From: Ruminococcus sp.
GTDB taxonomy: Bacteria > Bacillota > Clostridia > Oscillospirales > Ruminococcaceae
Direction of reading: 5' to 3'
DNA: 64,000 nucleotides
Assembly: GCA_016288815.1 (NCBI GenBank)
Contig: JAEELF010000017.1
Coordinates: 50,164 to 114,163 of the forward strand
Shown: positions 47,378 through 55,726 of the stretch, piece after piece
How the letters are laid out: the number at the start of each line of letters is the position of its first letter
Position numbering within the stretch: position 1 is the first letter of the stretch
Program-made: the position numbers and the translations under genes
Notes under the pieces: generated by a model
What the model was told of the DNA's origin: nothing
What the model saw: the letters and a program-made list of their open reading frames with translations, nothing else
The model's database searches: none

Positions 47378-48778
47378 ATGATTTTTTCAAGACTATTTTT
47401 CATATATTGCTTCCTGCCCCTTTGCCTCGCCGCATACGCGCTCGTCAAAGGGACGGATAAAAAAAATACGGTGTTGATAGTTTTCTCACTGATATTCTAC
47501 GCCTGGGGAGAGCCGCTCTACGTCTTTCTCATGCTGTTCAGCGCTGCCGTCAATTACTCAGCCGGCATAATGCTGAACAATCTCAGAGGACAGAAGGCAG
47601 GCACGGCGATCGCGGCATCTGCCGTCATCTATGACCTCCTCATGCTCGGGATATTCAAGTACAGCGGTTTTATCGTTGAAAACATCAACGCCCTTTTTTC
47701 GTGCTCACTGCCTGTACCCGACATCAGGCTCCCCATAGGTATCAGCTTCTATACCTTCCAGACCATCTCCTACATCATCGACGTCCAGTGGGAGACCGTC
47801 AAGCCGCAGCTGAGCTTCAAGAAGTTCCTGCTGTACATCACCCTCTTCCCGCAGCTCGTCGCAGGACCTATCGTCCGCTACAGCACTATCGAGAAGGAGA
47901 TAGACTCCCGCAGCGTGTCCGCGGAGGACATCGCATACGGCTTCAACAGGCTTATCCTCGGACTTTCCAAGAAGGTGCTCCTCGCCAACCAGCTCAGCAT
48001 CATCGTTGACGGCACCCTCGGTGCCATAGGCAGTTCGAGCTTCGTGGGAGCGTGGTTCGGCGCGGCCGCCTACGCATTGCAGATATACTTTGATTTCTCG
48101 GGATACTCCGACATCGCTATAGGTCTCGGACGCCTCTTCGGCTTCCACTTCAACGAAAACTTCGACCACCCCTTCATATGCAGGGACATCACGGAATTCT
48201 GGCAGCGCTGGCACATCTCGCTCAGCACCTTTTTCCGCGATTATCTGCTCTACGTTCCGATATTCGGCAAGCGCCGCAAGTACGGCGGACTGTTCCTCGT
48301 ATGGCTCTGCACGGGTATCTGGCACGGCGCGAGCTGGAACTTCATCATCTGGGGACTTTACTACGGACTGTTCGTGTTCTTTGAGATGAAGCTCGGCAAG
48401 AAGCGCGTGAAGAAGATACCGGCGCTGCTCCGCCACATCTACAGCAAGATAGTCATAGTCATCGGCTTCGGCATCTTCTACTTTGAGGATCTCGGCAAGC
48501 TCGGCACCTTCTTCCGCACCGTTTTTGGCTTCGGCGGAAACGGCTTCATCGCCATAAGGGACAGGATCACCTTCGTCAACAACGTCAACCTCATACTCGC
48601 TGCACTTATCTGCACGTTTCCGCTCATCGCGGGCTTCAAGAAGCTCGCCGCAAAGTCCGGCGGGGCGAGGTGTGTCCTTTCTGCCTCAGCAGCGCTCGTG
48701 TCAGCAGTGCTGCTCGTTATCACGAGCATAATGCTCGTTGATGCCACCACCAACCCCTTCCTTTACTTCAGATTCTGA
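47378..48778 (+). CDS. MBOAT-family O-acyltransferase (AlgI/DltB type)
   Basis: 466 residues, about eleven membrane helices. MBOAT core: DFSGYSDIAIGLGRLFGFHFNENFDHPF, DITEFWQRWHISLSTFFRDYL and the catalytic His in CTGIWHGASWNFIIWG (near residue 312). Such proteins move acyl groups through the membrane onto extracellular polysaccharides, teichoic acids or alginate. It is the first gene of a four-gene cassette with a DHHW protein, an FkbH-like protein and a carrier protein. The acyl group is unknown; glyceryl or lactyl are candidates because of FkbH. Confidence 0.95.
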   Translation: MIFSRLFFIYCFLPLCLAAYALVKGTDKKNTVLIVFSLIFYAWGEPLYVFLMLFSAAVNYSAGIMLNNLRGQKAGTAIAASAVIYDLLMLGIFKYSGFIVENINALFSCSLPVPDIRLPIGISFYTFQTISYIIDVQWETVKPQLSFKKFLLYITLFPQLVAGPIVRYSTIEKEIDSRSVSAEDIAYGFNRLILGLSKKVLLANQLSIIVDGTLGAIGSSSFVGAWFGAAAYALQIYFDFSGYSDIAIGLGRLFGFHFNENFDHPFICRDITEFWQRWHISLSTFFRDYLLYVPIFGKRRKYGGLFLVWLCTGIWHGASWNFIIWGLYYGLFVFFEMKLGKKRVKKIPALLRHIYSKIVIVIGFGIFYFEDLGKLGTFFRTVFGFGGNGFIAIRDRITFVNNVNLILAALICTFPLIAGFKKLAAKSGGARCVLSASAALVSAVLLVITSIMLVDATTNPFLYFRF

Positions 48779-48791
48779 CCGGAGGCTCTCC

Positions 48792-50201
48792 ATGCAGGAA
48801 AAAAACACCGCCCGCGCAAACGGACGTACTCATAAAAAGCAAAGCACCTCTCCCGCCCAGAAGGCAGTGTGGTGCGCGAACATCGCGCTCATCACACTGA
48901 TACTGCTCTGCGGCTTCTCGTACCTTCTCTTCTTCAAGCGGGACAAGGTCTCCAAGGAGGAGAACCGCACCCTCACGAAGTTCCCGAAGTTCACCTTATC
49001 GAGCTATTTCAGCGGGGAATTCACCGAGGCTCTGGCTGACTTCTACGACGATACTATCCCTAACAGGAGCGCCTTCAAGAAGATCATCTCCTCGAAGCTC
49101 ATGCCGCTCAAGGGCAGGATGTACGGCGACGACGGCGACGGCGGAGTGGAGCTCCACGGCGCTGGCTTCGAGCATATCCAGAACACCACCAAGCCCGCCG
49201 TCACTATCCCGAAGGAGACAGTGATCACGACAGCTCCTGACGGCTCAGTCAGCGAGCCCATAGTCACGACCGAGCTTGCAGAGCAGACCACCGCAGCCGA
49301 GGAGGAGCCTGTTGACGGCGACGGCGAGGTCACGAGCAATATCCTCGTCGTGAACAAGCGCGGCGTAATGCTCTACGGCGGAGGCGGCGGACGCGAGCTC
49401 GATTACGCCCAGTACGTCAACACCTACAAGAGCTACTTCGGCGACGCGCTCAACGTCTATTCCATGGTGATACCCACCCCTGTGTCGTTCTATATGCCGG
49501 ACGAATACGCTGACCTCTCCGCGCAGGAGAAGCCTGACATCGACAACATCGCCGCGAATCTCAGCGGCGTCACAGCAGTCGACGCCTACGGAGCCCTCCT
49601 CGCCCACAAGGACGAGAGCATCTACTCCCGCACCGACCACCACTGGCAGGCGCTCGGCGCATACTACGCCGCTCAGGAATTCTGCAAGGACGCAGGCGTA
49701 GATTTCGCCGATATATCGCAGTACGACGAAGTAAGGATCAGCGGCTACGTCGGCACGCTCTACGGCTACACGCAGAGCGCCCAGCTCATAAACAACCCCG
49801 AGGACTTCGTCTACTACTCCCCCAAGGCAGAGATCGAGTGCGAGAACTACTCTACTTCGTTCACCTCGCCCTACGCGACGAGCCTCTTCATCGACCCTGC
49901 GTGCCTCGATAATTCGGGCTACTACATGGTCTTCGGCTCGGACGAACGCATAGCCCACGTCCACACTCAGGCAAACAACGGACGCAAGCTCGTCATCTTC
50001 AAGGACAGCTACGGAAATGCACTGCTGCCGTTCCTGACGAGTTCCTTCGAGGACATCTACCTCTGCGACATACGCTACTTCGACCTCAACGCGCTCACCT
50101 TCATCAGCGACGTCGGCGCGACCGACCTCCTGTTCGCGATGTGTACCTTCTCTGCAGTCGGTCCGAACAGAACGTGCATATACAACAATATGTACAAGTA
50201 A
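48792..50201 (+). CDS. DHHW-motif (AlgJ/AlgX/DltD-like) extracellular protein
   Basis: 469 residues. A basic N-terminus, one membrane helix (ANIALITLILLCGFSYLLF), ENRTLTKFPKFT (typical of the DHHW family), a low-complexity insert (TTAPDGSVSEPIVTTELAEQTT), then the SGNH-like domain: SRTDHHWQALGAYYAAQEF gives the DHHW motif and VIFKDSYGNALLPFL the Ser block. These proteins work with MBOATs to complete O-acylation outside the cell. The start 48792 has GGAGG six bases upstream; the track start 48738 lies in the MBOAT gene. Confidence 0.92.
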   Translation: MQEKNTARANGRTHKKQSTSPAQKAVWCANIALITLILLCGFSYLLFFKRDKVSKEENRTLTKFPKFTLSSYFSGEFTEALADFYDDTIPNRSAFKKIISSKLMPLKGRMYGDDGDGGVELHGAGFEHIQNTTKPAVTIPKETVITTAPDGSVSEPIVTTELAEQTTAAEEEPVDGDGEVTSNILVVNKRGVMLYGGGGGRELDYAQYVNTYKSYFGDALNVYSMVIPTPVSFYMPDEYADLSAQEKPDIDNIAANLSGVTAVDAYGALLAHKDESIYSRTDHHWQALGAYYAAQEFCKDAGVDFADISQYDEVRISGYVGTLYGYTQSAQLINNPEDFVYYSPKAEIECENYSTSFTSPYATSLFIDPACLDNSGYYMVFGSDERIAHVHTQANNGRKLVIFKDSYGNALLPFLTSSFEDIYLCDIRYFDLNALTFISDVGATDLLFAMCTFSAVGPNRTCIYNNMYK

Positions 50202-50211
50202 GGAGCAAGAT

Positions 50212-52011
50212 ATGAAAGAGCTTTGCTTCCCGCTCGACGGGAAATATATCCTCCGCCGCCGCCGCGGTATCCGCAGGGAGCTGCTCGCGGACGGCTCTGC
50301 CCGCATAAAGAAGCGTATCGCAGTACTCGGCGGCTCCACGACGAGCGACGTCATCTCCATGCTTGAGCTCTTCCTTCTCGACGCCGGGATCGAGCCGGAA
50401 TTCTACGAGTCGGAGTACAACAAATTCTACGAGGATGCCGTATTCGGCGCCCCGGAGCTCGACAGCTTCCGCCCGGACATAATTTATATCCACACCACCT
50501 CGCGCAACCTCACCCTCCTGCCCGAGTCCCCTGCCGAGACGCCGGAGCAGATACAGCAGCGCCTCGACGACCAGTTCGCGGTGTTCAGGGAGGTCTGGGT
50601 GAAGCTCATGCAGAGGTTCCAGTGCCCGATAATACAGAACAACTTCGAGCTGCCGCTCTGCCGCAGGACAGGCAATTACGACGGCTGGGGATACGCCGGA
50701 CACGCCGCGTTCATCAGCAGGCTGAACGTCATGCTGTCGGACTACGCAAGGCATAACAACGGCTTCTACATCAACGACATCAACTACCTCTCGGCGGCGT
50801 GCGGACTTGAAAAATGGCACGACCCCGAGGCGTGGTTCCTGTATAAATACGCCATGCGAACGGAGGTCATACCCGACCTCGCATTCAGCGTGGCAAGCAT
50901 CGTCAAGTCAGTTTTCGGAAAGAACAAGAAGGTCATCGACCTTGACCTTGACAACACCCTGTGGGGCGGCGTCATCGGCGACGACGGTCAGGAGGGCATA
51001 GAGATAGGTCCCGAGACCGCCGTGGGGCAGTCCTTCTCGGAATTCCAGAGCTACATCAAGGGCTACCGCAGCTTCGGCGTACTGCTCGCAGTATGCTCGA
51101 AGAACGACGAGGAGAACGCACTCCTCGGACTCGCCCACCCCAGCTCCGTGCTGAAAAAGGAGGACTTCGTCTCCATAAAGGCGAACTGGGACCCCAAGGA
51201 CCGCAATATCGCGGAGTCCGCCGCAGAGCTGAACCTCCTTCCCGATAGCTTCGTCTTCATCGACGACAACCCCGCGGAGTGCGCGATAGTCAGCGCACAA
51301 CTCCCGCAGGTGCAGACCATTGAGCTGACCTCTGTCGGAGAGGCGATGTACAGGCTCGGCAGGAGCGGCTTCTTCGAGGTCACATCTGTCTCCGAGGACG
51401 ACCTGCGCCGCTCGGAGATGTACGCAGCAAACGCCAAGCGAGCCGCGCAGCAGCGCAGCTTCGCGAGCTACACCGACTACCTCCTCAGCCTTGAAATGCG
51501 CGCGGAGATATGCGGCTTCGAGCCCGTATACGTCCAGCGCATAGCACAGCTGACCAACAAGAGCAATCAGTTCAACCTCACCACCAAGCGCTGTACGGAA
51601 GCCGACATACGCTCCTTCGAGGACGACCCCGGACGTATCTGCCTGTGCGGCAGCCTGACGGATAAGTTCGGCGAAAACGGCATAGTATCGGTCGTTATCG
51701 CGAGGTGCGAGGGCGAAACCGCCCACATTGAGCTCTGGCTGATGAGCTGCCGCGTGCTAAAGCGCGACATGGAGCTCGCAATGCTCGACGAGCTCGTGCG
51801 GCAGTGCCGTGAGCGCGACGTCCGCAGGATAGTGGGCTACTACTTCAGAACGGCAAAAAACCGCATGGTCTCGGAGCTCTACGGTAGCTTCGGGTTCACG
51901 CAGGACAAACTCGACGACAGCGGAGACTCCGTCTGGAGCCTTGACATAACAGACTACAAAAATAAAAACAAAGTAATAAGTGTAAACGAAAAGGAGAACA
52001 AAAATGGATAA
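50212..52011 (+). CDS. FkbH-like HAD-IIIC protein with a GNAT-like C-terminus
   Basis: 599 residues. Residues about 1-235 resemble the N-terminal SGNH-like domain of FkbH/BF1531 proteins (RIAVLGGSTTSDVISMLELFL; IIYIHTTSRNL). The HAD domain has motif I VIDLDLDNTLWGGVIGDDG (near 240), motif II LAVCSKNDEENAL and motif IV FVFIDDNPAECAIV. The C-terminal part has QLTNKSNQFNLTTKRCTEADI, typical of FkbH, and a GNAT-like fold. FkbH enzymes load glyceryl from 1,3-bisphosphoglycerate onto an acyl carrier protein. An ACP gene overlaps its end by 8 bp, so it is likely the loader of this cassette. Confidence 0.93.
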   Translation: MKELCFPLDGKYILRRRRGIRRELLADGSARIKKRIAVLGGSTTSDVISMLELFLLDAGIEPEFYESEYNKFYEDAVFGAPELDSFRPDIIYIHTTSRNLTLLPESPAETPEQIQQRLDDQFAVFREVWVKLMQRFQCPIIQNNFELPLCRRTGNYDGWGYAGHAAFISRLNVMLSDYARHNNGFYINDINYLSAACGLEKWHDPEAWFLYKYAMRTEVIPDLAFSVASIVKSVFGKNKKVIDLDLDNTLWGGVIGDDGQEGIEIGPETAVGQSFSEFQSYIKGYRSFGVLLAVCSKNDEENALLGLAHPSSVLKKEDFVSIKANWDPKDRNIAESAAELNLLPDSFVFIDDNPAECAIVSAQLPQVQTIELTSVGEAMYRLGRSGFFEVTSVSEDDLRRSEMYAANAKRAAQQRSFASYTDYLLSLEMRAEICGFEPVYVQRIAQLTNKSNQFNLTTKRCTEADIRSFEDDPGRICLCGSLTDKFGENGIVSVVIARCEGETAHIELWLMSCRVLKRDMELAMLDELVRQCRERDVRRIVGYYFRTAKNRMVSELYGSFGFTQDKLDDSGDSVWSLDITDYKNKNKVISVNEKENKNG

Positions 52012-52246
52012 GCAGGACGTATTACCGCGCCTTACGCAGGTATTCAGGGACGTATTCGGAGACGACTCGATCATCATCAGCGACGCCACCACCTCAGCTG
52101 ACATCGAGGACTGGGACAGCATCGAGCACATCAACCTCATCGGCGCCGTCGAGGACGAGTTCAGCGTGAGCTTTAAAATGCGCGAGGTCTCCGGCATGAA
52201 GAATGTCGGCGAGATGATCGCACTTATCTGCGAGCGCGGAAAATGA
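52004..52246 (+). CDS. Acyl carrier protein
   Basis: 80 residues. ADIEDWDSIEHINLIGAVEDEF holds the phosphopantetheine attachment Ser in DWDSIEHINL (residue about 39). The length and helical pattern match stand-alone carriers used in polysaccharide acylation or small-molecule synthesis, not the usual fatty-acid AcpP (no DSLD motif). AAAGGAGAACAAAA precedes the ATG. It overlaps the FkbH-like gene, so stoichiometric synthesis is likely. Confidence 0.92.
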   Translation: MDKQDVLPRLTQVFRDVFGDDSIIISDATTSADIEDWDSIEHINLIGAVEDEFSVSFKMREVSGMKNVGEMIALICERGK

Positions 52247-52297
52247 GCGCGGCTGCGGCATTCGACAGATACAGCCGATTTTCCCCCGCATACCCCA

Positions 52298-52326
52298 TTG
52301 ATATGCGGGAAAATGTATGATACAAT
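52298..52326 (+). promoter_or_regulatory. Promoter of rlmB
   Basis: TTGATA, 17 bp, TACAAT in the 128-bp gap after the ACP gene. A hairpin-forming stretch (ATTTTCCCCCGCATA / TATGCGGGAAAAT) overlaps the -35 and may end the cassette, though it lacks a T-run. Confidence 0.7.
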
Positions 52327-52339
52327 AGATAAAAAGGAC

Positions 52340-52374
52340 AAAAGGAGCAGAGACGCAAGTCTCTGGGAATAAAC
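52340..52374 (+). promoter_or_regulatory. rlmB Shine-Dalgarno separated from the ATG by a hairpin
   Basis: AAAAGGAGC, then a 16-nt hairpin with GNRA loop (AGAGAC GCAA GTCTCT, 52349-52364), then 10 nt, then the ATG at 52375. The geometry is the same as at dxs: 6-bp stem, 4-nt loop, 10-nt tail. A weak GGGA after the hairpin is the only other candidate. Confidence 0.5.
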
Positions 52375-53130
52375 ATGGAGAACGAAAAGAACCTCGGCGG
52401 CTCCGGCGACGTCATCGCCGGCAGGAACCCCGTCATAGAAGCGCTCAAATCGGACGCGCAGCTCGATGTGATCTACATCGACGGAAACGGCGGCAGCCTG
52501 AACGTCATCAGGCGGCTCGCAAATGAGAAGGGCGTCGTTGTCAAGGACGCTCAGGACAAAAAGCTCACCCAGCTCTCTGGCGGAGCTTCTCATCAGGGAG
52601 TAGTTGCGGTCGGCGCGTGCGGAGAGTATGTGTCGGTGGAGGATATCCTCGCAGTGTCGCAGAAAAAGGGCACCAAGCCCTTCATCATAATCTGCGACGA
52701 GATAGAGGACCCGCACAATCTCGGCGCGATAATCCGGACCGCTGAGACCTCCGGTGCAGACGGCGTGATAATCCCCAAGCGCCGCAGTGCGTCGCTGAAT
52801 GCGACGGTATTCAAGACCTCCGCGGGCGCGGCAAGCTACGTCCCCGTCGCGAGAGTTTCCAATCTTGCCGCGTGCATAGACCAGCTCAAGGAGAACGGCG
52901 TGTGGATATACGGCACGGACGCCTCCGGCAGCGAATACACCCAGACCGACCTCACCGGCAGCATGGCGCTCGTCATAGGCTCGGAGGGCTTCGGTATAAG
53001 CAAGCTGATACAGAAAAAATGTGATTTTATGATAAAGCTCCCGATGCTGGGGAAGATAAACTCCCTCAACGCCTCAGTTGCGGCTGGCATCTTCATGTAC
53101 GAAGTGCTCAGGCAGCGCGGGACACACTAA
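52375..53130 (+). CDS. rlmB: 23S rRNA (guanosine2251-2'-O)-methyltransferase, TrmH family
   Basis: 251 residues of the SPOUT class. VIAGRNPVIEALKSDAQLDVIYID is the N-terminal substrate-binding part; IIICDEIEDPHNLGAIIRTAETSGADGVIIPKRRS, LVIGSEGFGISKLIQKKCDFMIKLPMLGKINSLNASVAAGIFMYE are the three knot motifs. It methylates the ribosomal P-loop region in E. coli. A close relative with another rRNA target cannot be excluded. Confidence 0.94.
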   Translation: MENEKNLGGSGDVIAGRNPVIEALKSDAQLDVIYIDGNGGSLNVIRRLANEKGVVVKDAQDKKLTQLSGGASHQGVVAVGACGEYVSVEDILAVSQKKGTKPFIIICDEIEDPHNLGAIIRTAETSGADGVIIPKRRSASLNATVFKTSAGAASYVPVARVSNLAACIDQLKENGVWIYGTDASGSEYTQTDLTGSMALVIGSEGFGISKLIQKKCDFMIKLPMLGKINSLNASVAAGIFMYEVLRQRGTH

Positions 53131-53144
53131 ACAAGGAGACCACC

Positions 53145-55667
53145 ATGCCGGATCAGAACCTATCTCTGGAGGATATTCTGAACGAGTATTCTCCCGATAC
53201 AACAAATGAACGTCTGCCCGTGGGCAGGGTCACGGCTCAGAAGATACTGAATTCCACTGTCCCCGATCCCGAAAAACCGGAGGCTGCACCCGCAAGACCA
53301 CCCATGTCCCACAGCAAGAATGAGCTTTTCGACAGCTCCCTCCGCAGACCCGACCCCGCCGACGAATTCAAGCCCGCCGATCTTTCGCGCAATAAGGTGT
53401 CGTTCGTCAGCTCAGAGGCGATAACCGAGATCAAGAACACCGGTCCCATACCCGTGACCGATAATACCGTCCCCACCGTCCCGCAGGGCGCCCCGAAGAT
53501 ACGCCGTATGTCGGACTCCACCCGAGCCCGCGAAATGGAGATAATCAAGAGCAATACGCGCCACCGCCGCGGAAAGACCTCGGGCTACACCTACGAGAAG
53601 GAGACCCCCGAGGGCGAGTATATGTACACTCCTCCCGCCTTCAAAAAGAAAAAGCGCTCCCATGCCGCGATATACGCGGAGGCTGAGTCCCCCGAAGGCA
53701 GGAAGCTCACAACGGACATCGTCCCCTCGCCTGCCGCAGTCGAAGCCGCAAAGCCTGTCGAGCCGACCCCGCGTGCAGAGCTCACAAGCATAGACCTCAG
53801 CCAGCGTCCCCGCATGGAAGCCGGCGAGCTCGACGTACATATCACCCAGCAGACCGACGAATACGTCTCTGCCCGCTCAAAGCGGAAGCGCACCAAGCGC
53901 ATGGTCGATTTCAACTACTACGGCGACGTCGAGGACGTCGGGCGCGACATCTACGAGCTGAAAAACACCATTTCCGTGCGTGTGCTGATACTCGCGATGA
54001 CCGCCTTCCTCAGCATATTCATCACCGCCGCGAACCAGCTCGGGCTCCCGCTGCTTAGCATACTCAGCCGCACGAACATCAGGTCCTTCATCTGGATACA
54101 GCTCCTCCTCGGACTGATATCCATGCTGTCCTCCACGGCAGTAATCTCGAAGGGAATGAAGAAGCTGTTCACGCTCCACGCCGACGGCGACTCCATGACC
54201 GCAGTTACGGCGCTGTCGTGCTTCGTCGCGATCATTCCCCTGCTCTTCAGACCGGAACTCGCCTCGCAGCAGTCGGTGCACATCTATATGCCGATAGGCT
54301 GTCTCGCGCTGTTCTTCAACTCAGTCGGCAAGATGCTGATAATCAGGCGTGCCGCACGTAATTTCAGATTCGTCTCGCGCAGCTTCGACCGCCACGGGAT
54401 AGTCTACGTCCGCGACGAGGACAGAGCCGAACGCCTCACCCGCGGAACGCTCGGTGACTTCCCGATACTCGCCTCCATGCGCAAAACGGACTTCCTCACG
54501 GACTTCCTGCGCTACACATACTCCTCGGACATGACCGACGACTATTGCAGCAAGGCGACTCCCCTGTGCCTGCTGCTGTCGGTGCTCATCGCGCTGCTGA
54601 TAACATTTTTCAGCAAGGGCACGCTTGCTACCGCAGATTCCGCAGCATTCGGCTTCTCGATATACAGTATGCTGATATGCGCTACGTCGTGTATCGCGAT
54701 GCCGTTCGTAGTGAATATCCCCCTTGAAGCCGCCGCAGACCGCTCCTTCCAGAACCGAGGGATAATGCTCGGCTACCAGAGCGTGGACGACTTCTACGAC
54801 ACCAACTCCATACTCGTGAACGCAGATTCGCTCTTCCCGGAGGGACACGTCAAGCTGTCGGGGATAAAGGTCTTCTCGAACACCAAGATCGACGAAGCCC
54901 TCCTCGAAGCCGCCAGCCTCACCCACCATGCGGGCAGCATGATGAGGAGGATATTCAGCGACGTCACCGCCGGACGCGAGGACGCCCTCTACCCCATCGA
55001 GAACTTCTCGTTCGAGGAGTCAATGGGACTATGCGGCTGGATAAACAACAAGCGCGTGCTGTTCGGAAACCGCGAGCTCATGACCAGCCACAACATCGAG
55101 GGTATCCCGACCAAGACCAAGGAGAACGAGTTCACCGGCGCCGGTCAGGAGGCGATGTACCTCTCGATCTCGGGCAATCTCGCCGCGATGTTCATAGTAG
55201 AGCTCACCGCCGACTCCGCGGTAAAGAAATGGGCGAAGCGCCTGAGCCGCAACAAGGTCTTCATGATAATCAAGTCAGTTGACCCCTGCATCTCGCTGAG
55301 GAAGCTCAGCACGCTCTTCGGCGTACCGGAGGAGATGATGAGGATACTCCCCAAGAAGCTCCACGACGACTTCGACGAGGAGACAAAGAAGGCAGTCCGC
55401 CTGAGCGCCTCAATGGCTTGCTCCGGCAAGTTCGCATCGCTCGCGCAGCTGATAATCGGCACAAAGACCGTCCATGCCGCCGCGATAGTCGGACTGATCT
55501 TCCAGACCGCCTCGATAATGCTCGGCTTCGGACTGAGCCTGCTTATGATACTCTCGAAGGCGTTCGAGCTGAACTACCTTTATATGTCCGAGACCGCGCT
55601 GATAGTCTACAACCTCTCGTGGGCACTGCTGACGTATTTTGCAGTACGGCTGAAGCGCGTAAAATAG
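53145..55667 (+). CDS. P1B-type ATPase-like membrane pseudoenzyme
   Basis: 840 residues, unlike anything called routinely. Residues about 1-265 are hydrophilic and low-complexity (PEKPEAAPARPP; KPVEPTPRAEL). Then about eight membrane helices follow the topology of heavy-metal P1B ATPases: WIQLLLGLISMLSSTAVISKG with GDSMTAVTALSC, IYMPIGCLALFFNSVGK, and CIAMPFVVNIPLEAAADRSFQNRGIMLGYQSVD where P1B pumps have CPC/CPx and GIL.KG. The next stretch, DDFYDTNSILVNADSLFPEGHVKL, aligns with FDKTGTLT.G but the phosphorylated Asp-Lys-Thr-Gly is gone; VLFGNRELM and AAMFIVELTADSAVKKW align with the N and P domains, yet TGD and GDGxND are missing. It should not pump ions; a sensory or scaffold role is possible. 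It follows rlmB by 14 bp. Confidence 0.75.
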   Translation: MPDQNLSLEDILNEYSPDTTNERLPVGRVTAQKILNSTVPDPEKPEAAPARPPMSHSKNELFDSSLRRPDPADEFKPADLSRNKVSFVSSEAITEIKNTGPIPVTDNTVPTVPQGAPKIRRMSDSTRAREMEIIKSNTRHRRGKTSGYTYEKETPEGEYMYTPPAFKKKKRSHAAIYAEAESPEGRKLTTDIVPSPAAVEAAKPVEPTPRAELTSIDLSQRPRMEAGELDVHITQQTDEYVSARSKRKRTKRMVDFNYYGDVEDVGRDIYELKNTISVRVLILAMTAFLSIFITAANQLGLPLLSILSRTNIRSFIWIQLLLGLISMLSSTAVISKGMKKLFTLHADGDSMTAVTALSCFVAIIPLLFRPELASQQSVHIYMPIGCLALFFNSVGKMLIIRRAARNFRFVSRSFDRHGIVYVRDEDRAERLTRGTLGDFPILASMRKTDFLTDFLRYTYSSDMTDDYCSKATPLCLLLSVLIALLITFFSKGTLATADSAAFGFSIYSMLICATSCIAMPFVVNIPLEAAADRSFQNRGIMLGYQSVDDFYDTNSILVNADSLFPEGHVKLSGIKVFSNTKIDEALLEAASLTHHAGSMMRRIFSDVTAGREDALYPIENFSFEESMGLCGWINNKRVLFGNRELMTSHNIEGIPTKTKENEFTGAGQEAMYLSISGNLAAMFIVELTADSAVKKWAKRLSRNKVFMIIKSVDPCISLRKLSTLFGVPEEMMRILPKKLHDDFDEETKKAVRLSASMACSGKFASLAQLIIGTKTVHAAAIVGLIFQTASIMLGFGLSLLMILSKAFELNYLYMSETALIVYNLSWALLTYFAVRLKRVK

Positions 55668-55677
55668 ACGATTATCC

Positions 55678-55705
55678 GAGCCTGTGCCGAACCGTGCGCA
55701 GGCTC
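55678..55705 (+). promoter_or_regulatory. Hairpin before the LCP gene
   Basis: GAGCCTGTGC CGAACCGT GCGCAGGCTC, a 10-bp stem with one wobble, no T-run, just upstream of GAAAGGAG of the LCP gene. It may tune read-through or mRNA stability. Confidence 0.5.
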
Positions 55706-55726
55706 TGTGATTGAAAGGAGACAGAA

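Noticed and set aside
49245-50360. 371-residue minus-strand ORF
   Set aside because: Antisense of the DHHW and FkbH-like genes.
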